Assembly (NCBI RefSeq): GCF_900636535.1
Contig: NZ_LR134289.1
Span: 1,116,001 to 1,180,000, forward strand
Direction: 5' to 3'
From: Chryseobacterium gleum
GTDB taxonomy: Bacteria > Bacteroidota > Bacteroidia > Flavobacteriales > Weeksellaceae
Length of the DNA stretch: 64,000 nucleotides
The position numbers were made by a program, and so were the translations under genes. Under the pieces are notes generated by a model that searched no databases, was not told where the DNA came from, and was given only the letters and a program-made list of their open reading frames with translations. Of this stretch, positions 32,141 to 40,965 are shown piece by piece; position 1 is the stretch's first letter; each line of letters opens with the position of its first letter.

Positions 32141-33298
32141 CTATTTGGATCCAAAATCAGGTAATTTCCTATCGATAAAAGCTTGCTCTTCCCTGGAAAG
32201 TAAAATTGTATTATTTTTATTTTCTTTCACCTGAACATTATCCCAAATATTTTTAGTAAAATCCACTTTAGGGACAAGTCCTTTTTCTTCTGATTTTTTA
32301 AATGTATTGTATATAAGTTCCCTACTGCTCTTCCTTTCATGTTTAACCCCTTTGTAATATGCAACATATTTATTCCCTTCAAGTCTGCTCATCGCAGGAA
32401 CATACATTCCATCATTTTTATAAAAATCGAAAACAAGTATTGCATTTCCCAGTTGATAATCATATTCTTCCCCCTCACCTGTTTTTCTTTTCATCATCGG
32501 ATATTGATCCTGTAAATAATGGATCTCAAAATAGGTAATTACTTTATCTGCTTTATTAAATTTAAATTCGCCTTCCATTTCAATTCCCAATCCCGATTTA
32601 ATACTAAAGGTAACCAATTGTTCATTGCCTTCTTCGAAGATCATCCATCCTGAATATTTTGAATCTTTATTTTTTAAATGAGCCAGCACCCGTGTTAATT
32701 CAAAATTGAAAAAAAAATTCCCCATATATTCTTCAGAAAATTCTTTTAATCCTGCGGTAAAAATACTGTCCGACTTTACATTTTTAAAGCTTTTCACATT
32801 ATTTAACTGCATTTGCAGGTTCTTATCATAGGATTTATTATGGTTGTAATAATTGGCCTTACTCCACAATTTAGTCTCCGCAATTACTAAAAAATAAAGC
32901 TTATTATTATCACTCTTTTTTTCTTTGTAGATTACGTCATATAGAGATGGATCACTGTAATATCTTTTTCTATAATTATCACTCACGTCTTCAAAGAGTT
33001 TTCTGATATCGATTTTTGCTAGTTTTACCTCATCAATTTTTTTATAAACCCGCTTTAGTTTAATAACAGAATGAAATTCATGAACTATTGTCTTTTGGAA
33101 ACCGGAAGCAGAAATTTCAAAGTTCACAGCGCCTTGTTCAACCGGTGCAAAACCATCTTCATTGGTATAAACAATCTGATTTTGTAAAAGAATTCTTGCA
33201 TTGAAAATAGGCTTCCCGTTTTCTGCATCCACAATTTTTAATTTCTGCCCTGAAAAAAAATTAAAAAAGAGAATAAACAGCAGATAAAAATATTTCAT
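32141..33298 (-). CDS. exported protein with N-terminal carboxypeptidase-regulatory-like domain
   Basis: 385 residues. Short signal peptide (YFYLLFILFFNFFSGQ), then a CarboxypepD_reg-like beta domain to about residue 85 (VDAENGKPIFNARILLQN, EISASGFQKTIV) as seen at the N-terminus of SusC-like proteins. The rest (about 300 residues) is lysine- and tyrosine-rich and beta-rich, resembling the outer-membrane-linked DUFs that follow such domains in Flavobacteriia. No catalytic motif is visible. Function unknown. Confidence 0.75.
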   Translation of the reverse strand: MKYFYLLFILFFNFFSGQKLKIVDAENGKPIFNARILLQNQIVYTNEDGFAPVEQGAVNFEISASGFQKTIVHEFHSVIKLKRVYKKIDEVKLAKIDIRKLFEDVSDNYRKRYYSDPSLYDVIYKEKKSDNNKLYFLVIAETKLWSKANYYNHNKSYDKNLQMQLNNVKSFKNVKSDSIFTAGLKEFSEEYMGNFFFNFELTRVLAHLKNKDSKYSGWMIFEEGNEQLVTFSIKSGLGIEMEGEFKFNKADKVITYFEIHYLQDQYPMMKRKTGEGEEYDYQLGNAILVFDFYKNDGMYVPAMSRLEGNKYVAYYKGVKHERKSSRELIYNTFKKSEEKGLVPKVDFTKNIWDNVQVKENKNNTILLSREEQAFIDRKLPDFGSK

Positions 33299-33441
33299 AA
33301 TATACCATCATTGATGTTTCTAAAATACAAATTATATAAATGGTATGTATTCAAACAAAATAAATTAACATTGGATTTAAAAAGTATCAACATAAAGGTA
33401 TGATAGGATCGAAAGTGATCAGGAAAATACAGATATAAAAA

Positions 33442-33463
33442 AACCGGCTTCAAAAGCCGGTTA
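33442..33463 (-). terminator. terminator after histone H1-like gene
   Basis: AACCGGCTT (33442-33450) pairs with AAGCCGGTT (33454-33462); a T run follows on the - strand. Confidence 0.85.
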
Positions 33464-33471
33464 AAGGTGAA

Positions 33472-33648
33472 TTATTTCTTAGCTTCTTCTACAGAAACTT
33501 TTCTGAATTCTTTGAACAGTTTGCTTAGTTCTAAAGCTGCTTTACGAGCTCTTGTACCAGCAGCCTTGTTTCCTTTTTCCGCTTGTTGGTTTGCCTCAGT
33601 TGTGAACGCTTCAAATTCTGCGTTGATTTTTTCAATTAGTTCTTTCAT
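33472..33648 (-). CDS. histone H1-like protein Hc1
   Basis: 58 residues, MKELIEKINAEFEAF at the start, GTRARKAALELSKL in the middle and EEAKK at the end. This is the short lysine/alanine-rich Hc1-like chromatin protein common in Bacteroidota, expected to bind DNA non-specifically. A + strand frame of similar length covers the same bases, but the - strand reading has the family sequence, a perfect -7 promoter (TATATTTG) and a terminator. Confidence 0.92.
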   Translation of the reverse strand: MKELIEKINAEFEAFTTEANQQAEKGNKAAGTRARKAALELSKLFKEFRKVSVEEAKK

Positions 33649-33660
33649 TTATTTAAAAAT

Positions 33661-33700
33661 TTAGGCTGCAAATATAGGTTTTATGGTGATTCCAGCCTAA
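33661..33700 (-). promoter_or_regulatory. histone H1 gene promoter inside a long inverted repeat
   Basis: - strand TATATTTG (33669-33676) is the -7 element. It is bracketed by TTAGGCTG (33661-33668) and CAGCCTAA (33693-33700), perfect 8-base arms 24 bases apart, one arm near position -30 and the other near +1. Confidence 0.55.
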
Positions 33701-33944
33701 TTGTGCTGAAAAAAAATAGCGGATTTTATAATTTTTTTTGAGTCTTTCTTAATTTCAATTTAATTTTTAAAATGAAAATCAAGTATTGTAGAAATCAAGC
33801 ATCTGACCGGGCATAATATAGAGTATAATTTAATATTCAATTAAACCATTAAAAATCAAAGAGAAACGAATAAAATCAAGACCACTCCGTTTGACAGGTC
33901 TTACTTATAAAATCTTTGGATTTACCTTTACAAACTTAATGTTC

Positions 33945-35360
33945 TTAAATCTGCAATTCTTTTGCCTTTGTGCCTGCACTTTCCAGCAAAACAATACTTT
34001 CTGAAGTAATTCTTTCTGCAAAAATAATCCTGAAATGGTAATGATATCTGTCCATAAAAGAAAAGGTATCTCCGGGAGTAAATAAAATCCGGTGTCGCTC
34101 ACAATAGTCGTAAAACCTTTTTATATCTGTACTTTCCGGAAGCTGTCCCCAAATACTGTAACCTCCCTGTGGTCTGTGAAAATAAGAGTTTTCAGGAAAA
34201 GAATTCCTTACAGCTTCCAATACCTCAGCAGCCTGCTGATTAAGTTTTTTCCGGAAGGACTGAAGATGTCTTTCATAGCTGTTTCCCTGGAGCAGTTTCA
34301 ACACCAACTCCTGATATACCGGAGAAACAGAACGTCCCAAAGCAAACCTCACTCTTTCAGCTCTTGCATACAAATCACCGGCATACAGCCAGCCCAGGCG
34401 GATTCCCGGCGAAAGTGTTTTTGAAAATGAGGAGTAGATCATGACCTGACCTTTCGTATCAAAGCTTTTTATACTGCGTGGTCTTTGATCGCCAAAATAT
34501 AGATCAGAATACATGTCATTCTCAATAATATACAACTGATGAGCTTCTGCAATAGTTAGAATTTCTTTTTTTGTTTCATCATTCATCAGCACTCCTGTAG
34601 GGTTGTGAAAATTCGGAGTAACAACCAGAGTACGGATATTATTTTCCTTACAAGCTTTTCTGAAGAATTCAGTATCAAAGCCTCCTTTATAATGTACAGG
34701 AATCTCTATCACTTTCAGTTCCAGATGGGCAATTACTTCGAGTACAGAAAACACACAAGGACTGTCAACGGCTACCACATCACCGGCTTTTACAGCCGAT
34801 TTTAAAGCAATGGTAAGAGCCTGCAAAGCACCATCAGTGATAATGATTTCATCAGGATTTAAGGTACAGTCATAAGTGCCCATTTTTTTTGCAATATGCT
34901 TCCTTAATGCTTCCAGGCCATTTGAAGGATAATATCTGAGAAGAGATGCTCCTTTTTCACGAATAACTTCCTGCATCGTTCTCAGGATAAGCTTCTGTGG
35001 AATCAGCAGATCACCGGGCACTGCCGTATTAAAAGAGCTGGATTCGGAAGTTCTTTTGGAAGTCAGCATTATGTTTTTCATGAACACTTCGTCTCTCACG
35101 ACCGCCGGGAATTTTGTTTTCACTTCAGGGATATTTTCATCCTGAATTCTCCTGACAAAATATCCGGATCGTGGATTGCTCCTGATCAGTCCTTTGATCA
35201 TAAGATATTCAAATCCCCTTTGTACAGAACTTGTACTCAGCTTGTATTTTCTCTTAATCTCACGAACAGACGGAAGCCTGTCATTTTCCTGTAAAATTCC
35301 ATTGCGTATCTGTTCCTCTATTGCAGCTGCAAAAACTTCGTACTTATAGGGTTCCATCAT
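33945..35360 (-). CDS. MocR-type regulator: GntR HTH fused to PLP aminotransferase
   Basis: 471 residues from ATG 35360 (the three codons upstream lead to a TTG). N-terminal winged helix of the GntR type (LPSVREIKRKYKLSTSSVQRGFEYL), then a class I aminotransferase-like domain with HNPTG and the PLP lysine in SSFSKTLSPGIRLGW. MocR proteins sense PLP or an amine and act as activators or repressors of a neighbouring gene; here the divergent partner is the acetyltransferase-like gene at 35478. The region between them holds direct repeats of CTGTAC. Confidence 0.92.
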   Translation of the reverse strand: MMEPYKYEVFAAAIEEQIRNGILQENDRLPSVREIKRKYKLSTSSVQRGFEYLMIKGLIRSNPRSGYFVRRIQDENIPEVKTKFPAVVRDEVFMKNIMLTSKRTSESSSFNTAVPGDLLIPQKLILRTMQEVIREKGASLLRYYPSNGLEALRKHIAKKMGTYDCTLNPDEIIITDGALQALTIALKSAVKAGDVVAVDSPCVFSVLEVIAHLELKVIEIPVHYKGGFDTEFFRKACKENNIRTLVVTPNFHNPTGVLMNDETKKEILTIAEAHQLYIIENDMYSDLYFGDQRPRSIKSFDTKGQVMIYSSFSKTLSPGIRLGWLYAGDLYARAERVRFALGRSVSPVYQELVLKLLQGNSYERHLQSFRKKLNQQAAEVLEAVRNSFPENSYFHRPQGGYSIWGQLPESTDIKRFYDYCERHRILFTPGDTFSFMDRYHYHFRIIFAERITSESIVLLESAGTKAKELQI

Positions 35361-35369
35361 ACATTTCAA

Positions 35370-35461
35370 CTGTACTGAACAAATTTATAAAAATATCCTT
35401 CTGTACCGATTATATTTTAGCAAACTGTATCCTTTTTAAATAGATTAATCTTATAATTTTG
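35370..35461. promoter_or_regulatory. divergent MocR/acetyltransferase promoter region with CTGTAC repeats
   Basis: CTGTAC occurs at 35370-35375 and 35401-35406, and CTGTAT at 35425-35430, all in the same direction. -7 elements: - strand TAAATTTG (35380-35387) for the MocR gene and + strand TAATTTTG (35454-35461) for the divergent gene. Direct-repeat binding is typical of MocR proteins. Confidence 0.55.
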
Positions 35462-35477
35462 AATAAAAAAAATCCCC

Positions 35478-35993
35478 ATGGATATTATTTCAAAATTTAC
35501 AGTAGGTTCTGAAGAAGGAATTTCTGATCTTATAACCATTATCGATTCTTCTGTTTATACATTATATAAGGATTTCGTAAGCGAGGAGCAGATTAAAAAA
35601 TATATTCACAACGATATAGATCCCAGAAAGATGATCAATGATCTTAATGATCTTTCCAACCAGCTGATCATGACCTATGCTGACCAAAAGCCTATAGGGT
35701 ACAGCATTATTAAAAGCGGTTCTCTTCATCCCGGAATTCCTGAAGGAAAAAGAGCAACAGAAATCAGTTTTGTGATTCTCTCAGAGTTTGACACTCCGGA
35801 AACAAGGCAGTCACTTTGGAAAAAATGCAGATCAGCAGTAAGCTTCACTGATATTATATGGATCAATATGCTGGACCATGATCCGCTTGCAGCATTTTTT
35901 AAAGAGTCCGGATTTGTAACCGCGGATATTTCAAAGGCGGGTCCTTTTCAGCTTCCTTCGCATATTTTGGAACTGGAGATTAATAAAAACTGA
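35478..35993 (+). CDS. GNAT-like acetyltransferase (putative)
   Basis: 171 residues. A GNAT fold is suggested by an N-terminal strand-helix part, the central QLIMTYADQKPIGYSIIKSG strand pair and the C-terminal AAFFKESGFV motif, which is the usual GNAT helix 4/strand end. The pyrophosphate-binding loop is weak, so the assignment is moderate. The divergent MocR regulator probably controls it, which hints at an amine or vitamin B6-related substrate, but this is inference. Confidence 0.65.
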   Translation: MDIISKFTVGSEEGISDLITIIDSSVYTLYKDFVSEEQIKKYIHNDIDPRKMINDLNDLSNQLIMTYADQKPIGYSIIKSGSLHPGIPEGKRATEISFVILSEFDTPETRQSLWKKCRSAVSFTDIIWINMLDHDPLAAFFKESGFVTADISKAGPFQLPSHILELEINKN

Positions 35994-36104
35994 TTCTTAA
36001 CTACAGGACACAGATTCGTAAGATGTTTAACGAAATCGAGAAACCTATAATTCTGATTCTTATTATTTCACTTAAAATTATCATGAGTGAACAGCAGTTT
36101 GCTT

Positions 36105-36130
36105 ATCTTTGATTTTTATAATTTTTACTT
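36105..36130 (+). promoter_or_regulatory. repeat/promoter element, copy 1 (before AraC gene)
   Basis: A 26-base element starting ATCTTTGATTTTT that recurs with one mismatch at 37045-37070. With the preceding T it contains TATCTTTG (36104-36111), a -7-type promoter; the ATG of the AraC gene follows immediately. Confidence 0.5.
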
Positions 36131-37045
36131 ATGAGTGATCAGCTGGAAACCATAGAAGATTATTACAGACGCATCCGCAAAGATCAGATTAAAATGTTTG
36201 ATTCTGAAGACTTTGAAACGGGAAAATCCCACTTCAACATTTCCATGCGGCGATACTGCAGCTTCAAAAGCCCCTATAACCGCCGTGATTATTATAAAAT
36301 CAGCTTTATCATTGGAAAAGGAACGATTCATTATGGTTCACATCAGCTGTATATTGACCGCCCTGCCCTGTTCTTTCCATCTCCGGGTATTCCGTATTCA
36401 TGGGAATGTGAGAGTGATGTACAGGAAGGATACTTTTGTTTGTTTAACCAGGAATTCTTTAGTGGAAACACAGAATTCAACCTGTTCAAACAAACATCGA
36501 TGTTCAAAGAATGGAGCAAGCCGGTTGTTTTTCTGACAGAGGAGCAAACTCAGCTGGCTACTCTTTATTTCGAGCAGATGTACAGAATGAACAACTCCAC
36601 TTATCCTTTCCGCTGCAGCAGTATCAAAAGCAATCTGGCGTCCGTGATGCATCTGGCTCTTGAAAACCGTGTAGAAGATATCAATCCGAATGAGCTTCCT
36701 GCAAATGTACGTTTATACAAACTGTTTGATGAACTGCTCAACAAACAGTTTCCTTTGGATTCACCTGCTTATCCGCTGGCTTTAAAAACGCCTTCCGACT
36801 TTGCCGAACACCTGAACGTTCATGTCAACCACCTGAACTCTTCGGTAAAATCCGTGACAAATCTTACGACCACTCAGATTATCAAGGAAAAAATGTTTGA
36901 AGAATCCAAAAATCTGCTAAAGTATACAAACTGGGATATTGCCCAGATTGGTTATACGTTAGGATTTGACCAGCCTGCCCACTTTAATAATTTCTTTAAA
37001 AAGCACGCCCGCACTTCACCATTAAAATTTAAGAATTTATCTTAA
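36131..37045 (+). CDS. AraC family transcriptional regulator
   Basis: 304 residues. Cupin-like N-terminal half (SPYNRRDYYKISFIIGKG, FFPSPGIPYSWEC) and C-terminal double HTH ending DQPAHFNNFFKKHARTSPLKF. Clearly paralogous to the AraC protein at 13.2-14.1 kb. The MFS efflux gene follows on the same strand 82 bases downstream, each gene being preceded by a copy of the same 26-base element, so it probably controls that transporter and itself. Confidence 0.9.
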   Translation: MSDQLETIEDYYRRIRKDQIKMFDSEDFETGKSHFNISMRRYCSFKSPYNRRDYYKISFIIGKGTIHYGSHQLYIDRPALFFPSPGIPYSWECESDVQEGYFCLFNQEFFSGNTEFNLFKQTSMFKEWSKPVVFLTEEQTQLATLYFEQMYRMNNSTYPFRCSSIKSNLASVMHLALENRVEDINPNELPANVRLYKLFDELLNKQFPLDSPAYPLALKTPSDFAEHLNVHVNHLNSSVKSVTNLTTTQIIKEKMFEESKNLLKYTNWDIAQIGYTLGFDQPAHFNNFFKKHARTSPLKFKNLS

Positions 37046-37070
37046 TCTTTGATTTTTGTAATTTTTACTT
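37045..37070 (+). promoter_or_regulatory. repeat/promoter element, copy 2 (before MFS gene)
   Basis: 25 of 26 bases match the element at 36105-36130 (A/G difference in the middle). It begins at the last base of the AraC stop codon and lies 57 bases before the MFS start. Confidence 0.5.
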
Positions 37071-37127
37071 TGTCTTTTAAAATTCACTTTCCTATTTCCT
37101 GACTTATTTTTGCATAGTAAAAAATGA

Positions 37128-38342
37128 ATGAATATGTTGAGAGAAGCATCTGAACAACGAATCAGATTAATTACCATTATGGCTTTCGTGTCTATCCCGC
37201 TTTCCGGGTTTGTAACAGACATTTATCTACCATCGTTTCCCTCTATGGCAAAAGAAATGATGGTATCAGAAAAAGATATCCAGATTACTTTAACATCATA
37301 CCTTTTGAGCTACGGGATTTCCCAGTTGTTTGTGGGAGGAATTCTGGACAGCATCGGCCGCTACCGTCCCAAACTGATCGCCTTATTTCTGCTAATCCTG
37401 ACGAGTATTTTAATTACTATGACGAACAGCATCTTATTGATCTGTCTGCTTCGTATACTTCAGGGGGCAGCAGTTTCAGTGCTTGTCGTAGCTACCCGTG
37501 CTATTTTCGTAGATATATATGATGCGGAGAAAGTGAAGCACTACCTGAGTTATTTTACCATTGTATGGTCGTGCGGTCCCATTCTGGCGCCTTTCCTCGG
37601 AGGTTATCTTGAGAAAATGTTTAACTGGCATGCTAATTTTTATTTCCTTGCCGCATACGCCGGATTCCTCTTCCTTTTTGAATGGTTCTTCAGCGGAGAG
37701 AGCCTTCCTCAAAAAAAGAAACTGGATCTTTCAGAGAATATCAGCCTTTACAAAATGATGCTTAAGAACAGGATTTTTATGCTGGGAATTTTCATCTTAG
37801 GACTGAGCTACTCCATTGTAATGTTGTTTAATATTACCGGGCCTTTTATTATTGAAAATACGTTTCATTTTACTCCGGTAGTCATCGGATACTGTACATT
37901 AATCCTGGGGTTTTCGTGGATGATCGGAGGTTTTATCGGGAAACGCAGACTGACTCTTGGTTTCAGATCAAGGATTTTACAGCCTATTTTTCTCCAGCTA
38001 ATCCTCATCGCAGGGTTGATTATCACCAGTTATTTTGCAGAAAGTCTTTTTATTATGATTCCTTTCGCATTCTTCATCCATATCTGCTCCGGAATTTTAT
38101 TTACCTCATTCTTTACGACAAGTATGCTTTACTTTCCTAAAAACGCGGGAACTGCCGGCGGACTCATGGGCGGATTGGTATATGTGATTACCTCCGTAAC
38201 AAGCTTTATCATTTCGGTAAGCGGAACGGTAAGTGAACAGAAAGATCTTTCCTGGCGTTATCTGATCATTGCCTGTTTTCTTTTCGGGATTATTATGATG
38301 ATGCATCAGGCTGTTAAAAAAGAAAAAGCAGAGATCAGTTGA
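37128..38342 (+). CDS. MFS transporter, Bcr/CflA-like drug efflux
   Basis: 404 residues, 12 predicted helices. The N-terminal FVTDIYLPSFPSMAKEM and the loop GGILDSIGRYRPK are typical of DHA1 Bcr/CflA-type efflux carriers, and RILQGAAVSVLVVATRAIFVDIY gives the multidrug motif region. Expected to expel hydrophobic compounds using the proton gradient. It follows an AraC regulator gene. The stop codon lies inside the terminator hairpin. Confidence 0.9.
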   Translation: MNMLREASEQRIRLITIMAFVSIPLSGFVTDIYLPSFPSMAKEMMVSEKDIQITLTSYLLSYGISQLFVGGILDSIGRYRPKLIALFLLILTSILITMTNSILLICLLRILQGAAVSVLVVATRAIFVDIYDAEKVKHYLSYFTIVWSCGPILAPFLGGYLEKMFNWHANFYFLAAYAGFLFLFEWFFSGESLPQKKKLDLSENISLYKMMLKNRIFMLGIFILGLSYSIVMLFNITGPFIIENTFHFTPVVIGYCTLILGFSWMIGGFIGKRRLTLGFRSRILQPIFLQLILIAGLIITSYFAESLFIMIPFAFFIHICSGILFTSFFTTSMLYFPKNAGTAGGLMGGLVYVITSVTSFIISVSGTVSEQKDLSWRYLIIACFLFGIIMMMHQAVKKEKAEIS

Positions 38343-38358
38343 TTCTCTGCTTTTTTTA
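38323..38358 (+). terminator. terminator overlapping the end of the MFS gene
   Basis: AAAAAGCAGAGA (38323-38334) pairs with TCTCTGCTTTTT (38344-38355); the stop codon TGA (38340-38342) is in the loop. Confidence 0.85.
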
Positions 38359-38362
38359 TGTT

Positions 38363-38716
38363 TTATTTTATGCTTTCAAGATACTTCTTCAGAATAATTG
38401 CATGACAGTGTTCTTCATCTTTGGCTGCATACAGTAATGTAATTTTTTTATGTTTCTTATGGCGTTTCATGAAATCTTTTCCAAGGTTACTTTCATGAAG
38501 TTCTTTCCTATATTTTTCTGAGAATTCTTCCCATAGCCTGACATCATGATGAAACCAAAGCCTTAATTCTGTGGATGGTGCAATGTCTTTATCCCATTCA
38601 TCAAGATCAGCATTTTCTTTAGAAAGGCCTCTTGGCCAAAGACGATCTATCAGAACACGGTATCCGTCGTCCGGAGACGCAGCCTCATAAACTCTTTTTA
38701 ATACAATTTCAGGCAT
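38363..38716 (-). CDS. DUF488 family protein
   Basis: 117 residues from MPEIVLKRVYEA; a start seven codons earlier is possible. The signature YRVLIDRLWPRGLSKE and LWFHHDVRLWEEF identify DUF488, a small family of unknown enzymatic role, sometimes annotated as uroporphyrin-III C-methyltransferase-like without support. Convergent with the MFS gene. Confidence 0.9.
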   Translation of the reverse strand: MPEIVLKRVYEAASPDDGYRVLIDRLWPRGLSKENADLDEWDKDIAPSTELRLWFHHDVRLWEEFSEKYRKELHESNLGKDFMKRHKKHKKITLLYAAKDEEHCHAIILKKYLESIK

Positions 38717-38825
38717 GATTACGATTTTAAATGACACTTTGAAATTTATTGTATAAACAACAGCAAAATTTATTCCTGCAAAAGTATATTCCAGCTTAAT
38801 TTTTTCCGGTCATTATTTAACATCC

Positions 38826-38862
38826 AATTAGTTTTAATTAAAACTAATTTTTCGTATATTTG
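38826..38862 (+). promoter_or_regulatory. 24-bp perfect palindrome over the MarR gene promoter
   Basis: AATTAGTTTTAA followed by its exact reverse complement (38826-38849) is a perfect 24-bp palindrome. Five bases later comes the -7 element TATATTTG (38855-38862). The palindrome therefore covers the -33 and spacer region, the expected position of a MarR operator used for self-repression. Confidence 0.75.
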
Positions 38863-38933
38863 TTAGGGTAAGGTTATGCTAAAAATCCATTTGTGTATGA
38901 CTCCTAACCTGTTTATCATTATATAAATAAAGT

Positions 38934-39383
38934 ATGTCTGCAAAAAAGAATGATATTTCTGAACTGGCTCTGGAGCTTGGATTGGCAATGAGCGAAATGA
39001 AGAGCCGTCTCCGGCAGAAGATCCAGGCTACCGTTAATGAATATGACCCTGATCTGTCTTTTGAACTGATTGAGATTCTGGGATTACTTTCACGCTACAA
39101 CGGAATCAACCAGCAGGAAATAGGAAATAAAGTAAGCAAAGACAAATCCAGTATTACCTATCTCATCAACAGCCTTGTAAAAAGAGATCTTGTTGAGCGG
39201 ATAGCTGATGAAAACGACAGAAGAAATAAACAGATTTTTTTAACTCCGAAGGGTAAACAGATTGTGGAGACCGTTTATCCATGGGCATTAGATCTTTATA
39301 AAAAGGCAGTTGAAGGCATTGATGAAAAAGAAATCAGCAAAGCACTGCTATTGGTAAAAAAAATGACAGCAAACCTGGAATAA
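38934..39383 (+). CDS. MarR family transcriptional regulator
   Basis: 149 residues with the winged-helix pattern NQQEIGNKVSKDKSSITYLINSLVKRDLVERIADENDRRNKQIFLT, the MarR DNA-recognition helix and the DxRxK/R wing. It forms a short transcription unit with the universal stress protein gene (gap 23 bases). The palindromic operator in its promoter suggests autoregulation released by a small ligand or oxidant; no cysteine is placed in the N-terminal sensing position, so a phenolic ligand is more likely. Confidence 0.92.
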   Translation: MSAKKNDISELALELGLAMSEMKSRLRQKIQATVNEYDPDLSFELIEILGLLSRYNGINQQEIGNKVSKDKSSITYLINSLVKRDLVERIADENDRRNKQIFLTPKGKQIVETVYPWALDLYKKAVEGIDEKEISKALLLVKKMTANLE

Positions 39384-39406
39384 CCGGGATCAAAACATGA
39401 TACAAT

Positions 39407-40249
39407 ATGAGAACAATCCTTGTACCTGTTGATTTTACATCAACTACAGAAAATGCAGTAAGAGTTGCCGCAGAATGGGCAAAAACCTACGGCTATCAAA
39501 ACATTATCCTCTTAAAAACGGCAGGAGAATCTGAGTTTGACTATCTGCATATTGCAGAAGGGCATTCATTTGTAAATGAAGAAAGTGTCAACAATCTATT
39601 GCAGAGAACAGAATTATTACTTGATCAGTTAAGCAGCATTGTAACAGAAAAATCACCTGAAATCAAGGTTTCAAGAATTTTAAGTGATTGGGCTCTTACC
39701 AGAAGTATCAATGAACTTTTAAAAGATGAATCGTCTGTAGAACTGATTATTCTGGGAAGTGATGATCAGACATCTGCCACTGAAAGTTTTGTATCTGAAA
39801 ATATTATAAGTATCGCAAGAACAAGTCCTGTGAAGACTTTAATTGTTCCCAACAGCTATCATTATACTCCTGTTAAAAATATCTTTATCCCTTGTGACAT
39901 CAATGGAATTAAACGGTTAGAAAGATTGTTTCATCATAAATCTCTCATTCATAAGCAGGATGTGCATCTGTCTTTTTTAAATATCAATACCCGCGAAAAA
40001 GAAGATGAAAACAAGAAAAAAGAGCTTGAAGACTATATCCGTGAGCATTTAACGGAAATCCCAAGCAGCATTTATTACTCTCATGATGAAAATGTCATTA
40101 ATGGCATTCTGACTTTTGCAGCCACTCATGAAGCAGATCTTATCATTGCTTTGCCCGGTAAGCACAGTTTTTTGTACTATCTGGCAAGCAGAAGTATTTC
40201 CGAAGGAATTTACCAGAACACCCATCAGCCTGTACTCATCCTGAAATAA
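39407..40249 (+). CDS. universal stress protein, tandem UspA domains
   Basis: 280 residues, two UspA-like domains: the first to about residue 147 (RTILVPVDFTSTTENAVRVAAEWA, ILGSDD, ARTSPVKTLIVP) and a second more diverged one (KNIFIPCDINGIKRLERLF, ending HQPVLILK). The ATP-binding G-x2-G-x9-G pattern is incomplete, so it may not bind ATP. Controlled with MarR in one unit. Confidence 0.9.
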   Translation: MRTILVPVDFTSTTENAVRVAAEWAKTYGYQNIILLKTAGESEFDYLHIAEGHSFVNEESVNNLLQRTELLLDQLSSIVTEKSPEIKVSRILSDWALTRSINELLKDESSVELIILGSDDQTSATESFVSENIISIARTSPVKTLIVPNSYHYTPVKNIFIPCDINGIKRLERLFHHKSLIHKQDVHLSFLNINTREKEDENKKKELEDYIREHLTEIPSSIYYSHDENVINGILTFAATHEADLIIALPGKHSFLYYLASRSISEGIYQNTHQPVLILK

Positions 40250-40264
40250 AAAGGCTGATTGAAA

Positions 40265-40861
40265 TTAATAATAAATTTTAGAGCTTTCGATTTTAACGAG
40301 TTTCTGCTCCTGCATTTTTTTGACATATCTGATCACCGTCTCTACCCGGAGACCGGTGAGTGTCGCAATCTGTTGTCTGGTATAGGGAATCAGGAATGAA
40401 TAAGCTTCTTCAAAACCAAAATATTTTTTAAGATGGTCAAAAAGCTTCACCAGCTTTACGATAGGATCTGAAATAGCCAGAAAACTAGAGATCATATACC
40501 TGAAATGCAGTCTGTCTGCGGTATATTTATTAATCTCAAGCATTAATGCAGGTTTTTCCAGCAATATTTCAAGAAATCTGGTTTTAGAAAGCCTGATGAT
40601 TTCACAGCTGGTCACTGCAACTGCGTTAACAGCATAATGATGTCCTGTAAACAAATAACTTTCGCCGATGCAATGCCCATCAAAAGGAAGGCCGTGAACA
40701 AATTCTTTTCCGTCTTCCAATAAAGTATTCAGTTTCACAGTGCCATATCTGATCTGAAAATAATATTTTGCAGCGGTTCCTTCCTGAAAAATTGTTTCTC
40801 CTGCTTCATACCTTTCCAGACTGGCTCCGTGGGAAAATAATAAGTCTTCGCATATGATCAT
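40265..40861 (-). CDS. Crp/Fnr family transcriptional regulator
   Basis: 198 residues from MIICEDLLF; a longer frame upstream is not needed. Cyclic-nucleotide-binding-like barrel (YEAGETIFQEGTAAKYYFQIRYG) and a C-terminal HTH (TRQQIATLTGLRVETVIRYVKKM). No cysteine cluster for iron-sulfur sensing is visible. Convergent with the usp gene, 15 bases apart; upstream of it lies a divergent regulator. Confidence 0.9.
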   Translation of the reverse strand: MIICEDLLFSHGASLERYEAGETIFQEGTAAKYYFQIRYGTVKLNTLLEDGKEFVHGLPFDGHCIGESYLFTGHHYAVNAVAVTSCEIIRLSKTRFLEILLEKPALMLEINKYTADRLHFRYMISSFLAISDPIVKLVKLFDHLKKYFGFEEAYSFLIPYTRQQIATLTGLRVETVIRYVKKMQEQKLVKIESSKIYY

Positions 40862-40965
40862 CTTGCCATTATTAAATTGAGTAAAAATACTTAAAGTACA
40901 AGCAAAGTGCAACTTAACAAATACCACAGAAAAAGTGATTTTGCTGCAACACCGCTATACTTTTA

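Noticed and set aside
33467..33664. + strand ORF of 65 codons
   Set aside because: It is the antisense shadow of the - strand histone H1-like gene (33472-33648), which has family sequence, promoter and terminator.
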